Source of the DNA: Hymenobacter sp. BRD67 | GTDB taxonomy: Bacteria > Bacteroidota > Bacteroidia > Cytophagales > Hymenobacteraceae | Length of the DNA: 64,000 nucleotides | Assembly: GCF_013256425.1 (NCBI RefSeq) | Contig: NZ_CP053904.1 | Coordinates: forward strand, 434,001 to 498,000 | Direction: 5' to 3' | Shown: positions 1 through 11,439 of the stretch, in pieces | Layout of the letters: each line of letters begins with the position of its first letter | Position numbering within the stretch: the first letter of the stretch is position 1 | Translations under genes and position numbers: made by a program | Notes under the pieces: model-generated | Seen by the model: the letters and a program-made list of their open reading frames with translations, nothing else | The model's database searches: none | Told to the model about the DNA's origin: nothing

Positions 1-818
<818 letters not shown>

Positions 819-896
819 ACAGTCTTTCTACTTCTTTCTCTTTTCCCTTATGTCAACGGTTTTGTAGCTGTCCTGAACACGACAGCCACGCCAGCA

Positions 897-1006
897 ATGG
901 TGGCTTTAGCCCGGGTGTTCACCTCTTCCCATTCCGAACAGAGTCGTTAAGCCCCGGTGCGCCTATGGTACTGCCTTCACCGGTGGGAGAGTCGGTCGCC
1001 GCCAAC
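897..1006 (+). rRNA. rrf: 5S ribosomal RNA
   Basis: The block CACCTCTTCCCATTCCGAAC is the conserved 5S loop B/C region, followed by GGTGGGAGAGTCGGTCGCCG typical of the 3' arm. The 5' bases TGGTGGC pair with the 3' bases GCCGCCA to form the closing stem, which fixes the ends to within a few bases. It lies about 80 bp after the 23S gene and is probably co-transcribed with it. Confidence 0.93.
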
Positions 1007-1013
1007 TTTACAA

Positions 1014-1063
1014 CAAAAGCCCTGCTCCTTGCGCTTTCATCAGCGACCGGAGCAGGGCTTTTG
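1014..1063 (+). terminator. rRNA operon terminator
   Basis: A perfect 15-bp stem (CAAAAGCCCTGCTCC pairing with GGAGCAGGGCTTTTG) with a 20-nt loop starts 8 nt after the 5S gene. The T-rich side of the second arm fits an intrinsic terminator for the rRNA operon. Confidence 0.85.
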
Positions 1064-1230
1064 TGCGTCCCGGCCTAATCTACCCTACCATACCCACACC
1101 GTCTCTGCTAGAGATTATAGTCTATCACTAAACTGACAAATAGCTGACTATCAGACATAGAGCTCAGCTTGGTTTACTGGTCGATGTAATAGTATGACCT
1201 GGTTCTGCGTGATTGCATGAATACAATGGG

Positions 1231-1238
1231 TAGTTTTG
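1231..1238 (+). promoter_or_regulatory. Possible promoter -7 element (TAGTTTTG)
   Basis: The octamer matches the Bacteroidetes TAnnTTTG -7 consensus and lies 45 bp before the next start codon. The nearest TTG upstream (1213-1215) is closer than the usual -33 spacing, so the call is tentative. Confidence 0.4.
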
Positions 1239-1282
1239 TCGTTATCGCTTAGAGTACTATAGCGAGTGAGCGTACAGAAAAA

Positions 1283-3334
1283 ATGCAGTTATTATATCCA
1301 GGCTTTTTGTGGGGGTTGCTGGCAGCAGGTGTACCAGTGGTAATCCATTTGCTGCAACTGCGACGACCGCAACGGGTGCTTTTTACTAATACCGGTTTTA
1401 TTCGTGAAGTAGAACTGACTACTATGCGCCGGCGGCAGCTGCAAGAGTTGCTAGTGTTATTGGCGCGAGTAGCGGCTATCGTGTTTCTGGTACTACTGTT
1501 TTGTCAGCCTTTTCTGCCGGTTACCAGTAGTGCGGCTCAGGTGACTAATGGAACTGTTAGTGTATTGATTGATAATTCGGGCAGTATGCAGGCAGCCGGG
1601 GTATCACAGTCGCAGCTGGTGCAGGAGGCGACTGCCGGGGCTGCGGCATTAGGCAAGAGCTACGGCGCGGGTACCCATTTTAGGCTGCTAGGACAGCAAG
1701 GGGGCAGTTTGAGCGAAGCAGCTTATCTATTGGCACTTACTCAACAGGCGACGAATAGCCCAGTGAGCTGGGGTGCTGCAAAGGTGCGCGATGCCTTACA
1801 GGATGAGCAGCAAGGCCCGCTCTATTTATTTAGCGATTTTCAAAAAAACGAGGCTGGACCGGCTATCTGGCAGCATATACGACATCAGGGGGAGGTTGTG
1901 CTCGTGCCGCAGGTGGCCCAGCCAGCCGGCAATATTTATGTCGACAGCGTGTGGCTGAATGATGCTTTTGTGCGGACCGGTACGGCTATTGGCTTGCACA
2001 TACGACTACGCAATGGCGGAGCAGCGCCAGTAACCGACTGCCCTGTGAAGGTGCTGCTGGGTACACGGCAGGTCGCTGCCTTCCGGGTAACAGTAGCAGC
2101 CGGGCAGGCTAGCGAGACTACGGCGCAGGTTCAGCTAGCGGATACTAAGCTAGCGCTGGGGCAGGTGATAACGGGGGATGCTTCGGTGAGTTTTGACAAT
2201 ATTTATTACTTTACCGTACAGCCGGCAGCCGCTATTCGAATACTGGAGATAGGACAGGAGGCAGCTACTCAGCAGGCTTATGCCGCGGAGCCGCTGTTTA
2301 CTTATACATTCGCCAAGCCGCAGAAACTAAATTTTGAGGATATGCGGCGGGCCAATCTGGTGCTACTGCGCGAAGTGCCTCAGCTGGATGCCGGCTTGCG
2401 GGAGGCGCTGTTGAACGTAGTGCACCGGGGCGGAAGCGTGGTGATAGTGCCACCAGCTGATGTAGCGGCGCATAGTACTTACCATGAGCTGTTTAAGGTA
2501 TTAGGAGTAGGGGGTGAGCAGTGGGAAGCTCCGGCTGTGGGTGTACCAGTACGGCAGGAGGTCGCTATGCCCAGTCCACACGACCCATTTTTCAGAGATG
2601 TATTTGGAGCGCAGCCCCGGAATGTGGCGATGCCTCAGGTGGCGCCGGTGCTACAAATAGGGCGGGCAGGCACCGATATCCTGCGACTACGCGACGGTGA
2701 GGGCTACCTAACCGAATTTGGCAATGGAGCAGGCCGGACTTATGTATTCGCAGCACCATTTGCAAAAGAGTACTCCGACTTTCCTGCGCACTCGCTCTTT
2801 GTACCGGTGCTGTATCGGCTCGCGATGCTTAGCTATCATAGCGACCAACAGCCAGCCTATCGGCTTAGTACGCCGGCAGTGGCGCTGACAGTGCCGCCTT
2901 CGCCAACCGGCGCTGGTAGCGACGAAACGAGCTACCGCCTGGTGCATGACAGCCTCACGTATATTCCGGCACAGCGCATACAGGGTGGGCAACTGCACTT
3001 AGAAGTGCCGGCTGGCTTGCATGCGCCGGGCTTTTATGAGCTAAGGAAGAATGGACAATCTGTTACGACGTTGGCTTTTAATGCCGCCAAGCGGGAGTCG
3101 GAACTTGCGCCTTACTCAGCCGCTGAGCTCCGCCAGCTGCTTGGTTCTACCCATCCAAACGTACATGTGCTGGAGGATGGAGCAAAGCCCGAAGTCTTAG
3201 CTCGTTATCGCGCCGAGCAGATGAGCCGGCCTTTGTGGCACTACTGTCTGCTACTGGTGCTGGCTGCTTTATTGGCGGAAGGACTCCTGTTGCGCTTTGG
3301 GCGACCACGGGCGGCCAAGGTAGCAGTGGCCTAG
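1283..3334 (+). CDS. BatA/von Willebrand factor A-like membrane protein
   Basis: The N-terminus (residues 1-80) is the BatA/aerotolerance-regulator N-terminal domain: two membrane segments around a short basic stretch (LLQLRRPQRV). A vWA-like MIDAS signature DNSGSM follows at about residues 97-102. The long middle part is presumably periplasmic, and a membrane helix near residues 655-675 precedes a basic tail. The family is typical of Bacteroidetes and probably acts in the envelope, but its function is unknown. It is the first gene after the rRNA operon and precedes two DUF4199-like genes on the same strand. Confidence 0.85.
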   Translation: MQLLYPGFLWGLLAAGVPVVIHLLQLRRPQRVLFTNTGFIREVELTTMRRRQLQELLVLLARVAAIVFLVLLFCQPFLPVTSSAAQVTNGTVSVLIDNSGSMQAAGVSQSQLVQEATAGAAALGKSYGAGTHFRLLGQQGGSLSEAAYLLALTQQATNSPVSWGAAKVRDALQDEQQGPLYLFSDFQKNEAGPAIWQHIRHQGEVVLVPQVAQPAGNIYVDSVWLNDAFVRTGTAIGLHIRLRNGGAAPVTDCPVKVLLGTRQVAAFRVTVAAGQASETTAQVQLADTKLALGQVITGDASVSFDNIYYFTVQPAAAIRILEIGQEAATQQAYAAEPLFTYTFAKPQKLNFEDMRRANLVLLREVPQLDAGLREALLNVVHRGGSVVIVPPADVAAHSTYHELFKVLGVGGEQWEAPAVGVPVRQEVAMPSPHDPFFRDVFGAQPRNVAMPQVAPVLQIGRAGTDILRLRDGEGYLTEFGNGAGRTYVFAAPFAKEYSDFPAHSLFVPVLYRLAMLSYHSDQQPAYRLSTPAVALTVPPSPTGAGSDETSYRLVHDSLTYIPAQRIQGGQLHLEVPAGLHAPGFYELRKNGQSVTTLAFNAAKRESELAPYSAAELRQLLGSTHPNVHVLEDGAKPEVLARYRAEQMSRPLWHYCLLLVLAALLAEGLLLRFGRPRAAKVAVA

Positions 3335-3389
3335 CTTAAAGCAGGTAGCCCGTACAGCGAGTTGTATCTTGCGGGTCGATTTGTAGTAT

Positions 3390-3947
3390 ATGCAGCCAGA
3401 AGATTTGATAAGCAGAAACGAAGCCGCTACTGATGCTGCGGGATTGGTCCGGCGCCTGGCGCTGCGCTTCGGGGTAGGGGCTGGTATAGCGTGCGCCAGC
3501 TGGCTCTTGTTTTTACAGCTATCCGGCAACAATGCCTTAGGGCCTAAGCAGCTACTGGGCGAGCTGCTGGTGCCTATGTTCGCTGCTGGTAGCCAATGGG
3601 TGTTGCGTCGCAAGCTCGCGCCCGAAAAGCCGGGTGTAGGCCGGTCGCTGGCAGTAGGTGGACTGACGGTACTCCTGGCGGCTACGATTGCTGCGGCCAG
3701 CATGTGGAGCCTGGCGCATGGGGCGGGCGAGCCGGCGCTGGCGCGCAATCGGGCTGAGCAGATAGAGATAGTACGGGTGCAGCAGGAAATGCGGGCAAAG
3801 GAGAAGCGCAACCAACAGTTTGAGCAGGATGAACTGCGGCAGGCTGCGTCAATATCGGTAGCTACGCTGGCCCGCGGAACATTTACCTATGTATTAATTC
3901 TGGGGATGCTGGGCGGAGTGCCAAGTGGATTATTTTTGCGCAAGTGA
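3390..3947 (+). CDS. DUF4199-like four-helix membrane protein
   Basis: This 185-aa protein has four predicted membrane segments (about residues 25-45, 58-72, 90-110 and 160-182). A charged, helix-prone stretch rich in Glu, Gln and Arg (about 118-150) lies between the third and fourth. This layout matches DUF4199 proteins and resembles the next gene, so the two are probably paralogues. It is 55 bp after the vWA gene and 24 bp before the next, suggesting one transcript. No catalytic motif is visible. Confidence 0.65.
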   Translation: MQPEDLISRNEAATDAAGLVRRLALRFGVGAGIACASWLLFLQLSGNNALGPKQLLGELLVPMFAAGSQWVLRRKLAPEKPGVGRSLAVGGLTVLLAATIAAASMWSLAHGAGEPALARNRAEQIEIVRVQQEMRAKEKRNQQFEQDELRQAASISVATLARGTFTYVLILGMLGGVPSGLFLRK

Positions 3948-3971
3948 GTCATCAACTTTTTCCTCTTTTCT

Positions 3972-4499
3972 ATGCAAACGGCTACTCCTTCCGCTTCTAC
4001 CTCCTCAGTAGCGCTACGCTATGGCTTGCTAACAGGTCTGGTATCTATTATTTACCTGTTTGTGACGTTTGCTACCGGCCAGGAGTCTAATCAACCAGTA
4101 AGTTGGCTTAGTCTTGTCATTCCAATTACCGGAGTATACCTGGCGCACAAAGCGTTTAAGCAGCTCAACGGGGGCTTTATGTCTTATGGGCAGGGAGTAG
4201 GTATTGGCGTGCTGCTATCGGTGGTAAGCGGCGCGCTAACATCGGTTTTTAACTATGTTTATCGGACAATTATTGACCCGGATATAACCACCCGAACTGT
4301 TGAGGCAGCCCGTGCCAAAATGGAAGCCGCTGGTACTATGAGTGATGCGCAGATAGACCAGGCAATGGCAATGGCCAGTAAGTTCTCTTCGGGGCCTATT
4401 ATGCTGATAATCGGCTTGGTGGTTTCAGTACTGTTTGGCTTACTTATCTCGTTGGTGATAGCTGCTATCACCAAAAACCCGAAACCCGAATTTGAATAA
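3972..4499 (+). CDS. DUF4199 domain membrane protein
   Basis: This 175-aa protein has the DUF4199 pattern: two N-terminal membrane helices, a third around GVGIGVLLSVVSG, an amphipathic segment (about 105-140, including MSDAQIDQAMAMASKF), and a last helix before a short polar tail. The family is common in Bacteroidetes and often sits directly before a polyprenyl-phosphate GT2 gene, as here. Its stop overlaps the following gene by 8 bp, which indicates translational coupling. Confidence 0.85.
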   Translation: MQTATPSASTSSVALRYGLLTGLVSIIYLFVTFATGQESNQPVSWLSLVIPITGVYLAHKAFKQLNGGFMSYGQGVGIGVLLSVVSGALTSVFNYVYRTIIDPDITTRTVEAARAKMEAAGTMSDAQIDQAMAMASKFSSGPIMLIIGLVVSVLFGLLISLVIAAITKNPKPEFE

Positions 4500-5469
4500 G
4501 CCAGCTGTTAGCTTTCCGGTGGAACTATCCATCGTTATTCCTCTGCTTAATGAGGCCGAGTCGCTGCCCGAGCTTACGCGCTGGATTGCGCGCGTGCTCA
4601 CCGCACGGGGGCTTTCGTACGAAGTTATTCTTATCGACGACGGCTCGACCGACGACTCGTGGACGGTGATTGAGACGCTGGCCGGCCAGGATATGGCGCT
4701 GCGCGGTATCCGCTTCAATCGCAACTATGGTAAGTCGGCGGCGCTCAATGTGGGGTTTGAGGCCGCACGCGGCCGGGTGGTGTGCACCATGGACGCCGAC
4801 CTGCAGGACTCGCCCGAGGAGCTGCCCGAGCTGTACCGCATGATTACCGAGGACCACTACGACCTGGTGAGCGGCTGGAAGCAAAAGCGGTTTGACCCGC
4901 TCTCGAAAACCATTCCGACTAAGCTGTTTAACGGCGCGACGCGGGCTATTTCGGGCATTCAGCTGCACGATTTCAACTGTGGGCTAAAGGCCTATGACCA
5001 GCGCGTGGTGAAGGCCATTGAAGTGTATGGCGAAATGCACCGCTACATTCCGGTGATAGCCAAGTGGAACGGCTTTCGCAAAATTGGCGAAAAGGTGGTG
5101 CAGCACCAGGAGCGCAAGTATGGCGTGACTAAGTTTGGCCTGGAGCGCTTTATATATGGTTTTCTCGATTTAGCCAGCATTACGTTCGTGAGCCGGTTTC
5201 GGCGGCGGCCCATGCACTTTTTTGGTACCCTGGGCTCGCTTTCGTTCTTTGTGGGAATGCTGCTGACGCTGTGGCTGACGGGCGAGAAAGTGTGGCTGTC
5301 GCTGCACAACCTGCGCGCGCGCAACGTAACCGAGCAGCCGCTGTTTTTTCTGTCGCTGGTGGCCGTAATTATTGGGGTACAGCTGTTTTTAGCTGGTTTC
5401 CTAGCCGAGATGGTGCAGCTGAATGGCCCCCGTCGCAACGATTACCTGGTGCGCGAAACGCTACGATGA
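4492..5469 (+). CDS. GT2 glycosyltransferase, polyprenyl-phosphate type
   Basis: This 325-aa protein has a GT-A fold: the nucleotide-binding start LSIVIPLLNE, then DDGSTDDS, and the metal-binding TMDADLQDSPEE (about residues 98-110). Two C-terminal membrane helices (about 240-262 and 285-312) are typical of GtrB/ArnC/DPM1-type enzymes, which load a sugar onto undecaprenyl phosphate at the inner face of the membrane. It overlaps the preceding DUF4199 gene by 8 bp and the following GT4 gene by 4 bp (ATGA). Confidence 0.9.
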   Translation: MNKPAVSFPVELSIVIPLLNEAESLPELTRWIARVLTARGLSYEVILIDDGSTDDSWTVIETLAGQDMALRGIRFNRNYGKSAALNVGFEAARGRVVCTMDADLQDSPEELPELYRMITEDHYDLVSGWKQKRFDPLSKTIPTKLFNGATRAISGIQLHDFNCGLKAYDQRVVKAIEVYGEMHRYIPVIAKWNGFRKIGEKVVQHQERKYGVTKFGLERFIYGFLDLASITFVSRFRRRPMHFFGTLGSLSFFVGMLLTLWLTGEKVWLSLHNLRARNVTEQPLFFLSLVAVIIGVQLFLAGFLAEMVQLNGPRRNDYLVRETLR

Positions 5470-6599
5470 AAGTTGTGATTATCGGCCCGGCCTATCCGCT
5501 GCGCGGCGGACTGGCGACGTACAATGAGCGGCTCGCGCGGGCATTTAAGCAAGCCGGCGATGAGGTGCGAATTGTCACGTTTTCACTGCAATACCCCGAT
5601 TTTCTGTTTCCGGGTCAAACGCAGCTCAGCACTGAAACAGGGCCGACTGACTTGGCGATTGAAGTCAGCCTGAACTCGGTGAACCCGCTTTCGTGGCTGG
5701 CGGTGGGGCGGCGGCTACGGCGCGAGCGTCCCGATTTGGTAGTATTTCGATTTTGGCTGCCGTTTATGGGGCCAGCACTGGGAACGGTGGCGCGGCTGGT
5801 GCGCGGCAACGGCCACACCTGCGTAGTGGCGATTACCGACAACGTGATTCCGCACGAAAAGCGGCCGGGCGATGGCCCGCTGACGCGCTATTTTCTGAGT
5901 GCCTGCGATGGTTTCGTGACCATGAGCCGCAGTGTACTGGCCGATTTGCAGCGGCTGGGTTTTGGCAGCAAGCCGGCGCTGTACCGGCCGCACCCGCTCT
6001 ACGACAACTTTGGGCCGCCCAAGCCAAAGGCCGAAGCAGTGAAGGCATTGGGACTAGCCACAGAGTTTACGTATATCTTGTTTTTTGGCTTTATCAGGGC
6101 CTATAAGGGGCTGGACATTCTGCTCGAAGCGCTGGCCAATGCGCGAGTGGCCGCCTTGCCGGTGAAGCTCATTATTGCCGGCGAGTTTTACGAGGAGGCT
6201 GCACCGTACGAGGCAATTATTCAGCAATACGGACTGGAAAACCGACTGGTGCGGGCCACCGACTTTATTCCGAATGAACGCGTGGCCAATTATTTCTGCG
6301 CCGCCGATATGGTCATGCAGCCCTACAAAAATGCCACGCAGAGCGGGGTGTCGCAGGTGGCCTACCACTTTGGCCGGCCCATGCTGGTGACCGATGTGGG
6401 TGGGCTGGCCGAATTAATTCCGGCCGGCGTGGTAGGCTATGTGGTGCCGCCTACGCCCAGCGCCATTGCCGATGCCTTGGTCGATTTTTATGAAAATGAC
6501 CGGGAAGAAGCCTTTGCGGCGGGCGTGCGGCAGGAAGCTAAGAAATTCTCGTGGGAGGTGATGGTAGCGGCGCTAAAAGAGGTAGCCCGCACTTTGTAG
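5466..6599 (+). CDS. GT4 family glycosyltransferase
   Basis: This 377-aa GT-B enzyme starts MKVVIIGPAYPLRGGLATYN, with the Gly-rich loop near the N-terminus. The C-terminal half carries the nucleotide-sugar site: GFIRAYKGLDILLEA, then a run ending PYKNATQSGVSQVAY (about 280-300), then TDVGGLAELI. The ATGA overlap with the upstream GT2 gene sets the start; a longer in-frame extension inside that gene has no glycosyltransferase character. Probably a surface-glycan or glycolipid sugar transferase; donor and acceptor cannot be told. Confidence 0.9.
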   Translation: MKVVIIGPAYPLRGGLATYNERLARAFKQAGDEVRIVTFSLQYPDFLFPGQTQLSTETGPTDLAIEVSLNSVNPLSWLAVGRRLRRERPDLVVFRFWLPFMGPALGTVARLVRGNGHTCVVAITDNVIPHEKRPGDGPLTRYFLSACDGFVTMSRSVLADLQRLGFGSKPALYRPHPLYDNFGPPKPKAEAVKALGLATEFTYILFFGFIRAYKGLDILLEALANARVAALPVKLIIAGEFYEEAAPYEAIIQQYGLENRLVRATDFIPNERVANYFCAADMVMQPYKNATQSGVSQVAYHFGRPMLVTDVGGLAELIPAGVVGYVVPPTPSAIADALVDFYENDREEAFAAGVRQEAKKFSWEVMVAALKEVARTL

Positions 6600-6620
6600 T
6601 CCGGGCTACCTCTTTTAGCG
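6571..6620 (+). terminator. Hairpin terminator overlapping the GT4 gene end
   Basis: A perfect 19-bp inverted repeat (6571-6589 with 6602-6620) has one arm inside the last codons of the GT4 gene and the other just after its stop. The second arm contains CTCTTTTAG. It lies between convergent genes and may stop transcription from both sides. Confidence 0.7.
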
Positions 6621-6713
6621 TGGTTTCCAAGTTGCTGTACCGGCGGGCTGCCGCCCAAGCCCTACACCAGCTGGAAAATTGCGCTATATGCCCGTTGTGT
6701 TCGAAAGTCCGCG

Positions 6714-7819
6714 CTACTGCGGCACGCTTTCCGCTACGGCCTGAAATACTTTCTCAGCCGGCAGGTCTTCCATGCAGCTGGTGCCCAGGCGGCAGGTGCC
6801 GCGGTAGAAGCATACACATTGCTTATTGGGGCCTACGATTTGGCCGCGGCCGTAGAGGTCAAATTCGTGGGGGTTGAAGATATTATTCATCAGGATGGTC
6901 GGCTTGCGCAGCGCAATGCTGATGTGCATCCCCATTGTTACCTGCGTCACGATGCCAGCCATCTGGTTCATGAGGTTGATAAAACGGGGCAGGGGGAAGG
7001 TGCCCAGGTAAGCCGCGCCGGTAGCTGCCTGCAGCTCCAGGTTGCGCGGGTGCTCGGCTTCGCCGCCCAGCAGCACCGGCGCGTAGCCGGCTGCTTGCAG
7101 CTTATGGATGAGCTGAATCCACTTTTCGGTACTCCAGAGGCGGGTAGTCCAGCGGTCGCCGCAGCCGGTATTGAGGCCAATGCGCGGGCCGGCACTGGCC
7201 GGTAGGAGGGCCGACCAATCGTAGCCTTTGTCGTCGTGGGTATCGAACACGTACTCCTCGCCCCGAAAATCGAAGCCGCAGAGCTCAAATATCTCCTGCA
7301 CGTAGGGCTTAGTATTGCCCAGACTGAGCTGGTCGAACACACCGGTGAGGTACTTGTGGTCGGCCAGCTCGTTGATGGGCCAGGGCACGCCGTCGTAGGG
7401 CCGGAGGGTGTAGCCAAACTTGGTTTCGGCCTGCACATTCAGCAGCAGTGCGGCGGCCTCTTTTTCTTTGTCGAGGTTGATGGCAACATCGAAGCGCCGG
7501 GCCTGCAGGTGCAGCGAGCTGGCATAGTCGAACTTCAAAATCTCCTCGATTTCCTGCTGCGGCAAAATAGCCGGCGTAAGCGTAAGCCAGGTAATATAGC
7601 AGCCGGGATATTCTTGCCGTAGCCGCCGCAGAAGCGGCGTAGTCCGAATGACATCGCCAATAGCCCGAGCTTGATAAGCAGAATCCGCTTGCTAACGGGC
7701 GCATACACGGGGCAGTCGCCGCACAGGTAGCCGTGCTCTTTATTAGGGCGGCAGGGCAGGTCGCCGCGAAAATGGCGGCAGTCGGGGCAAACTGGGATAT
7801 CGTGAAGCGTGTGCAGCAA
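6714..7819 (-). pseudogene. GT9 glycosyltransferase (heptosyltransferase-like), frameshifted
   Basis: The N-terminal frame carries a Cys cluster (CPDC...C...CGDC) and then RILLIKLG. The C-terminal frame carries the rest of a GT9 protein: GLNTGCGDRWTTRLW, VLLGGEAEH and a MGMHISIALRKP motif. Between them the frame breaks at a GGG (plus-strand CCC, 7664-7666). One more G restores KLGAIGDVIRTTPLLRRLR, the normal GT9 start. A promoter-like TATTTTTG covers the first possible start, so the TTG at 7819 is preferred. The break is probably a sequencing error. The family transfers sugars such as heptose in lipopolysaccharide or related glycolipids. Confidence 0.8.
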
Positions 7820-7846
7820 AGGAAATACGGCCGAAAATGAAGAAAA

Positions 7847-7854
7847 CAAAAATA
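7847..7854 (-). promoter_or_regulatory. Promoter -7 element for the GT9 gene
   Basis: On the minus strand TATTTTTG matches TAnnTTTG exactly. It places the transcript start near 7840, about 20 nt before the preferred TTG start at 7819. Confidence 0.55.
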
Positions 7855-7994
7855 GGGTACAACTTACCCAGACTCGATACTAAAGGGCTTGCAAGCGCCA
7901 GTAGTAGAAATTACCGGGCGGCGAGCGTAGTGATTGCTGAGAACATTTATTGCTTTTATAGAAATAAAATAATATTTAAATTTTTATAATTAAA

Positions 7995-9698
7995 TTATTG
8001 TTTTATTTCTAGGCGAGTGTTAGTCAGTCCATAACGCACCACGTATATACCTGCGGGCAGGCCTGCTAGGTCGAGTAACAAGGTGGTAGCGTGTGCGGGA
8101 AGGACGAAGCTGCGTACTTCACGGCCTAGCGCGTCGAGCAGTTGTATCGGGCAGGGAGCAGCCATAGCCGATAATGTGAGCATGCTGGCAGCGGTGGCCG
8201 GGTTAGGGGCGAGAAAACAGATACTGGGAATAGCGTTTGGTTGGGAAGAACTTAATATGTTGCCCGTACGCGCTATAAAGCCGGTAGAAGTAGCTGGCGT
8301 TGAGATGGTAAGCGCGCCAAAGGCAGCATTTTGTTGGAAATTACCGGCTATTATTGCCGAGGAGCCATCAACAAGTACAGATGATGGAAAATCGTTGCCC
8401 ATGCCGCCAGCCTGAATCGCCGATGCCCAGGTGCCAGCCATAGTTAAGCGAGCCAAAAAAATATCGTCTGTCAGCGTAGCTCCTGGGTTAGAGTTACTAT
8501 TGGTGAGGGTGGTGGCGCCGAAAGTGATGCTAGGACTTCTAAACGTGCCAGTGAGTAGTACGTTGCCGTTAGCATCGAGAGCCAAACTGCTAGCCGAATG
8601 ATAATTGCTGCCCGTTGCTTGGACTGCCTGCGTCCAACTGCCTCCGCCCGTGAGGCGGGCCACAAATAGATTGTCGGAACTTTGGCTGTTACGAAGTCCA
8701 TTATAAGTCAAAGAAGTAGTGCCAAAATTGACATCAGCACCACGAAAATTTCCTATGACGACGGCGTTGCCAGACTTATCAAGCGCAATATCTGCTGAGT
8801 AAATAACACTTGAGGCGCTGGTTGCTTTGCTTAATTGCACCCAGGTACCTGTGCGATTCAGACGGGCAACGAATACAGCCATGCCCGTAGCAGTAGTCAG
8901 TGTAAAACTTCCAAACGTAAGGGTACCTCCACTAAGGCAGGTGCCATACACCCAGGCACTGCCGTTTGCATCGACCGCCACTCCACTCGCACTATTGGGT
9001 ACGTCACCGTTAGCTGTAAGCGCCTGCGTCCAGGAGCCGGTGCTGCTTAGGCGTGCCACAAAGAACGCGCCGCCGTAAGAATCACTTTGCACTGTAAGGC
9101 TGCCAAAAGTAGCATTACCGCCAGTAAATGACCCTACTACTACTGTGGTACCAGTAGGGTCGAGGGCGATACCAGTTACTGACATTTCGCCGGGGCCACC
9201 GGCCAGCGCCGCTTGCGTCCACTGGCCAGCCAAGTTGAGACGGGCGATAAAGAGGTCGCTATTCGTACCCGAAGCACTAATCTTCGTCAGGGTGCTAGTG
9301 CCGAAATTAATAGTTGGGCTATCAAAGCTACCGGCTATGATAACCGACCCAGTCGCATCAAGCACCAATGAGCCACCAGCCTCAGTGCCGATGCCACCAA
9401 AGCTGACAGCCTGCGAATAGGAACCCAGACTGCTGAGTCGGGCCACAAATAAATCCTGATTGCCTTTGCTGGTAAGTATGAAACTCCCTAAGGTAATAGT
9501 ACCGGTGAAGGAGCCACTTATTACGTAGCCACCACTGCCATCTGCTAATATATTATTGACTGATGAGGTTCCTCCTGCTGCGGTAGGCAGAGAGGTAGCT
9601 GCCTCCCAATTTTGGGCCTGAACTGACCAACAGCTGGTAAGTAGCAAACAGAAAATTCTAGCATAGCAAGCTACTAGCCGTTGAGTAAAAAATGCCAT
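7995..9698 (-). CDS. Secreted beta-propeller-like repeat protein with T9SS sorting domain
   Basis: The 567-aa precursor has a signal peptide (residues 1-28, ending VQAQ). About seven imperfect repeats of roughly 60-70 aa follow, each with a core like LFVARLSSxGSWTQA and a DxxGSVIIAGSF-type motif, the pattern of SBBP or delta-60-type repeats. The last 75 residues (FLAPNPATAASMLTL to the C-terminus, with GIYVVRYGL) form a type A sorting domain for the type IX system. It is probably exported across the outer membrane and attached or released. Function is unknown. The upstream region is AT-rich without a clear TAnnTTTG element. Confidence 0.85.
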   Translation of the reverse strand: MAFFTQRLVACYARIFCLLLTSCWSVQAQNWEAATSLPTAAGGTSSVNNILADGSGGYVISGSFTGTITLGSFILTSKGNQDLFVARLSSLGSYSQAVSFGGIGTEAGGSLVLDATGSVIIAGSFDSPTINFGTSTLTKISASGTNSDLFIARLNLAGQWTQAALAGGPGEMSVTGIALDPTGTTVVVGSFTGGNATFGSLTVQSDSYGGAFFVARLSSTGSWTQALTANGDVPNSASGVAVDANGSAWVYGTCLSGGTLTFGSFTLTTATGMAVFVARLNRTGTWVQLSKATSASSVIYSADIALDKSGNAVVIGNFRGADVNFGTTSLTYNGLRNSQSSDNLFVARLTGGGSWTQAVQATGSNYHSASSLALDANGNVLLTGTFRSPSITFGATTLTNSNSNPGATLTDDIFLARLTMAGTWASAIQAGGMGNDFPSSVLVDGSSAIIAGNFQQNAAFGALTISTPATSTGFIARTGNILSSSQPNAIPSICFLAPNPATAASMLTLSAMAAPCPIQLLDALGREVRSFVLPAHATTLLLDLAGLPAGIYVVRYGLTNTRLEIKQ

Positions 9699-9740
9699 TT
9701 TGTATAATAAAGCAAGATGAAGAAATGCCTGTTTTCCGCC

Positions 9741-11080
<1,340 letters not shown>

Positions 11081-11084
11081 AGTG

Positions 11085-11092
11085 CAAAAGTA
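11085..11092 (-). promoter_or_regulatory. Promoter -7 element for purB
   Basis: TACTTTTG on the minus strand matches TAnnTTTG and ends 5 nt before the purB ATG. The transcript would have a very short leader. Confidence 0.55.
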
Positions 11093-11426
11093 GGCCCGGC
11101 AGTGGCCGGACGTAGCTTTTCGCGCAAGTATTGGCGCTATGAGCAGCAGTATTGCTTACCGGCTACTGCAGTGTAAGCACTATTCCGAATAGGACCGCTG
11201 CACCAAGTCCGCGAGTGGTAGTTCTCGGCAAGCAGCAGCTAGCACTCTCTGCAAAAAAAAGAAAGGTATATTATAATATATATAAATGTCCTGGTAGCAA
11301 AATGCCTGGCATCAGAGAAAGTAGCTGGCGTAGTTAGCTGCCAGGCAAGCCCGTCAGGAAGCGGCAGCTGTCATTTTCGCTTGAATAAGGCAGGTCACTA
11401 CGCACTAAAAGCCCGAGCACAAATCC
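11093..11426. other. Divergent intergenic region, purB / GT51 gene
   Basis: This gap of about 330 bp separates two divergent genes and holds no convincing coding sequence. It has an AT-rich patch (TATTATAATATATATAAATG, 11267-11286) and a short inverted repeat (TGCCTGGCA ... TGCCAGGCA). The promoters of both genes lie at its edges. Confidence 0.5.
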
Positions 11427-11434
11427 TACCTTTG
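11427..11434 (+). promoter_or_regulatory. Promoter -7 element for the GT51 gene
   Basis: TACCTTTG matches TAnnTTTG and lies 5 nt before the ATG at 11440, so the mRNA is nearly leaderless. No good -33 element was found at the usual spacing. Confidence 0.5.
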
Positions 11435-11439
11435 CGCTG

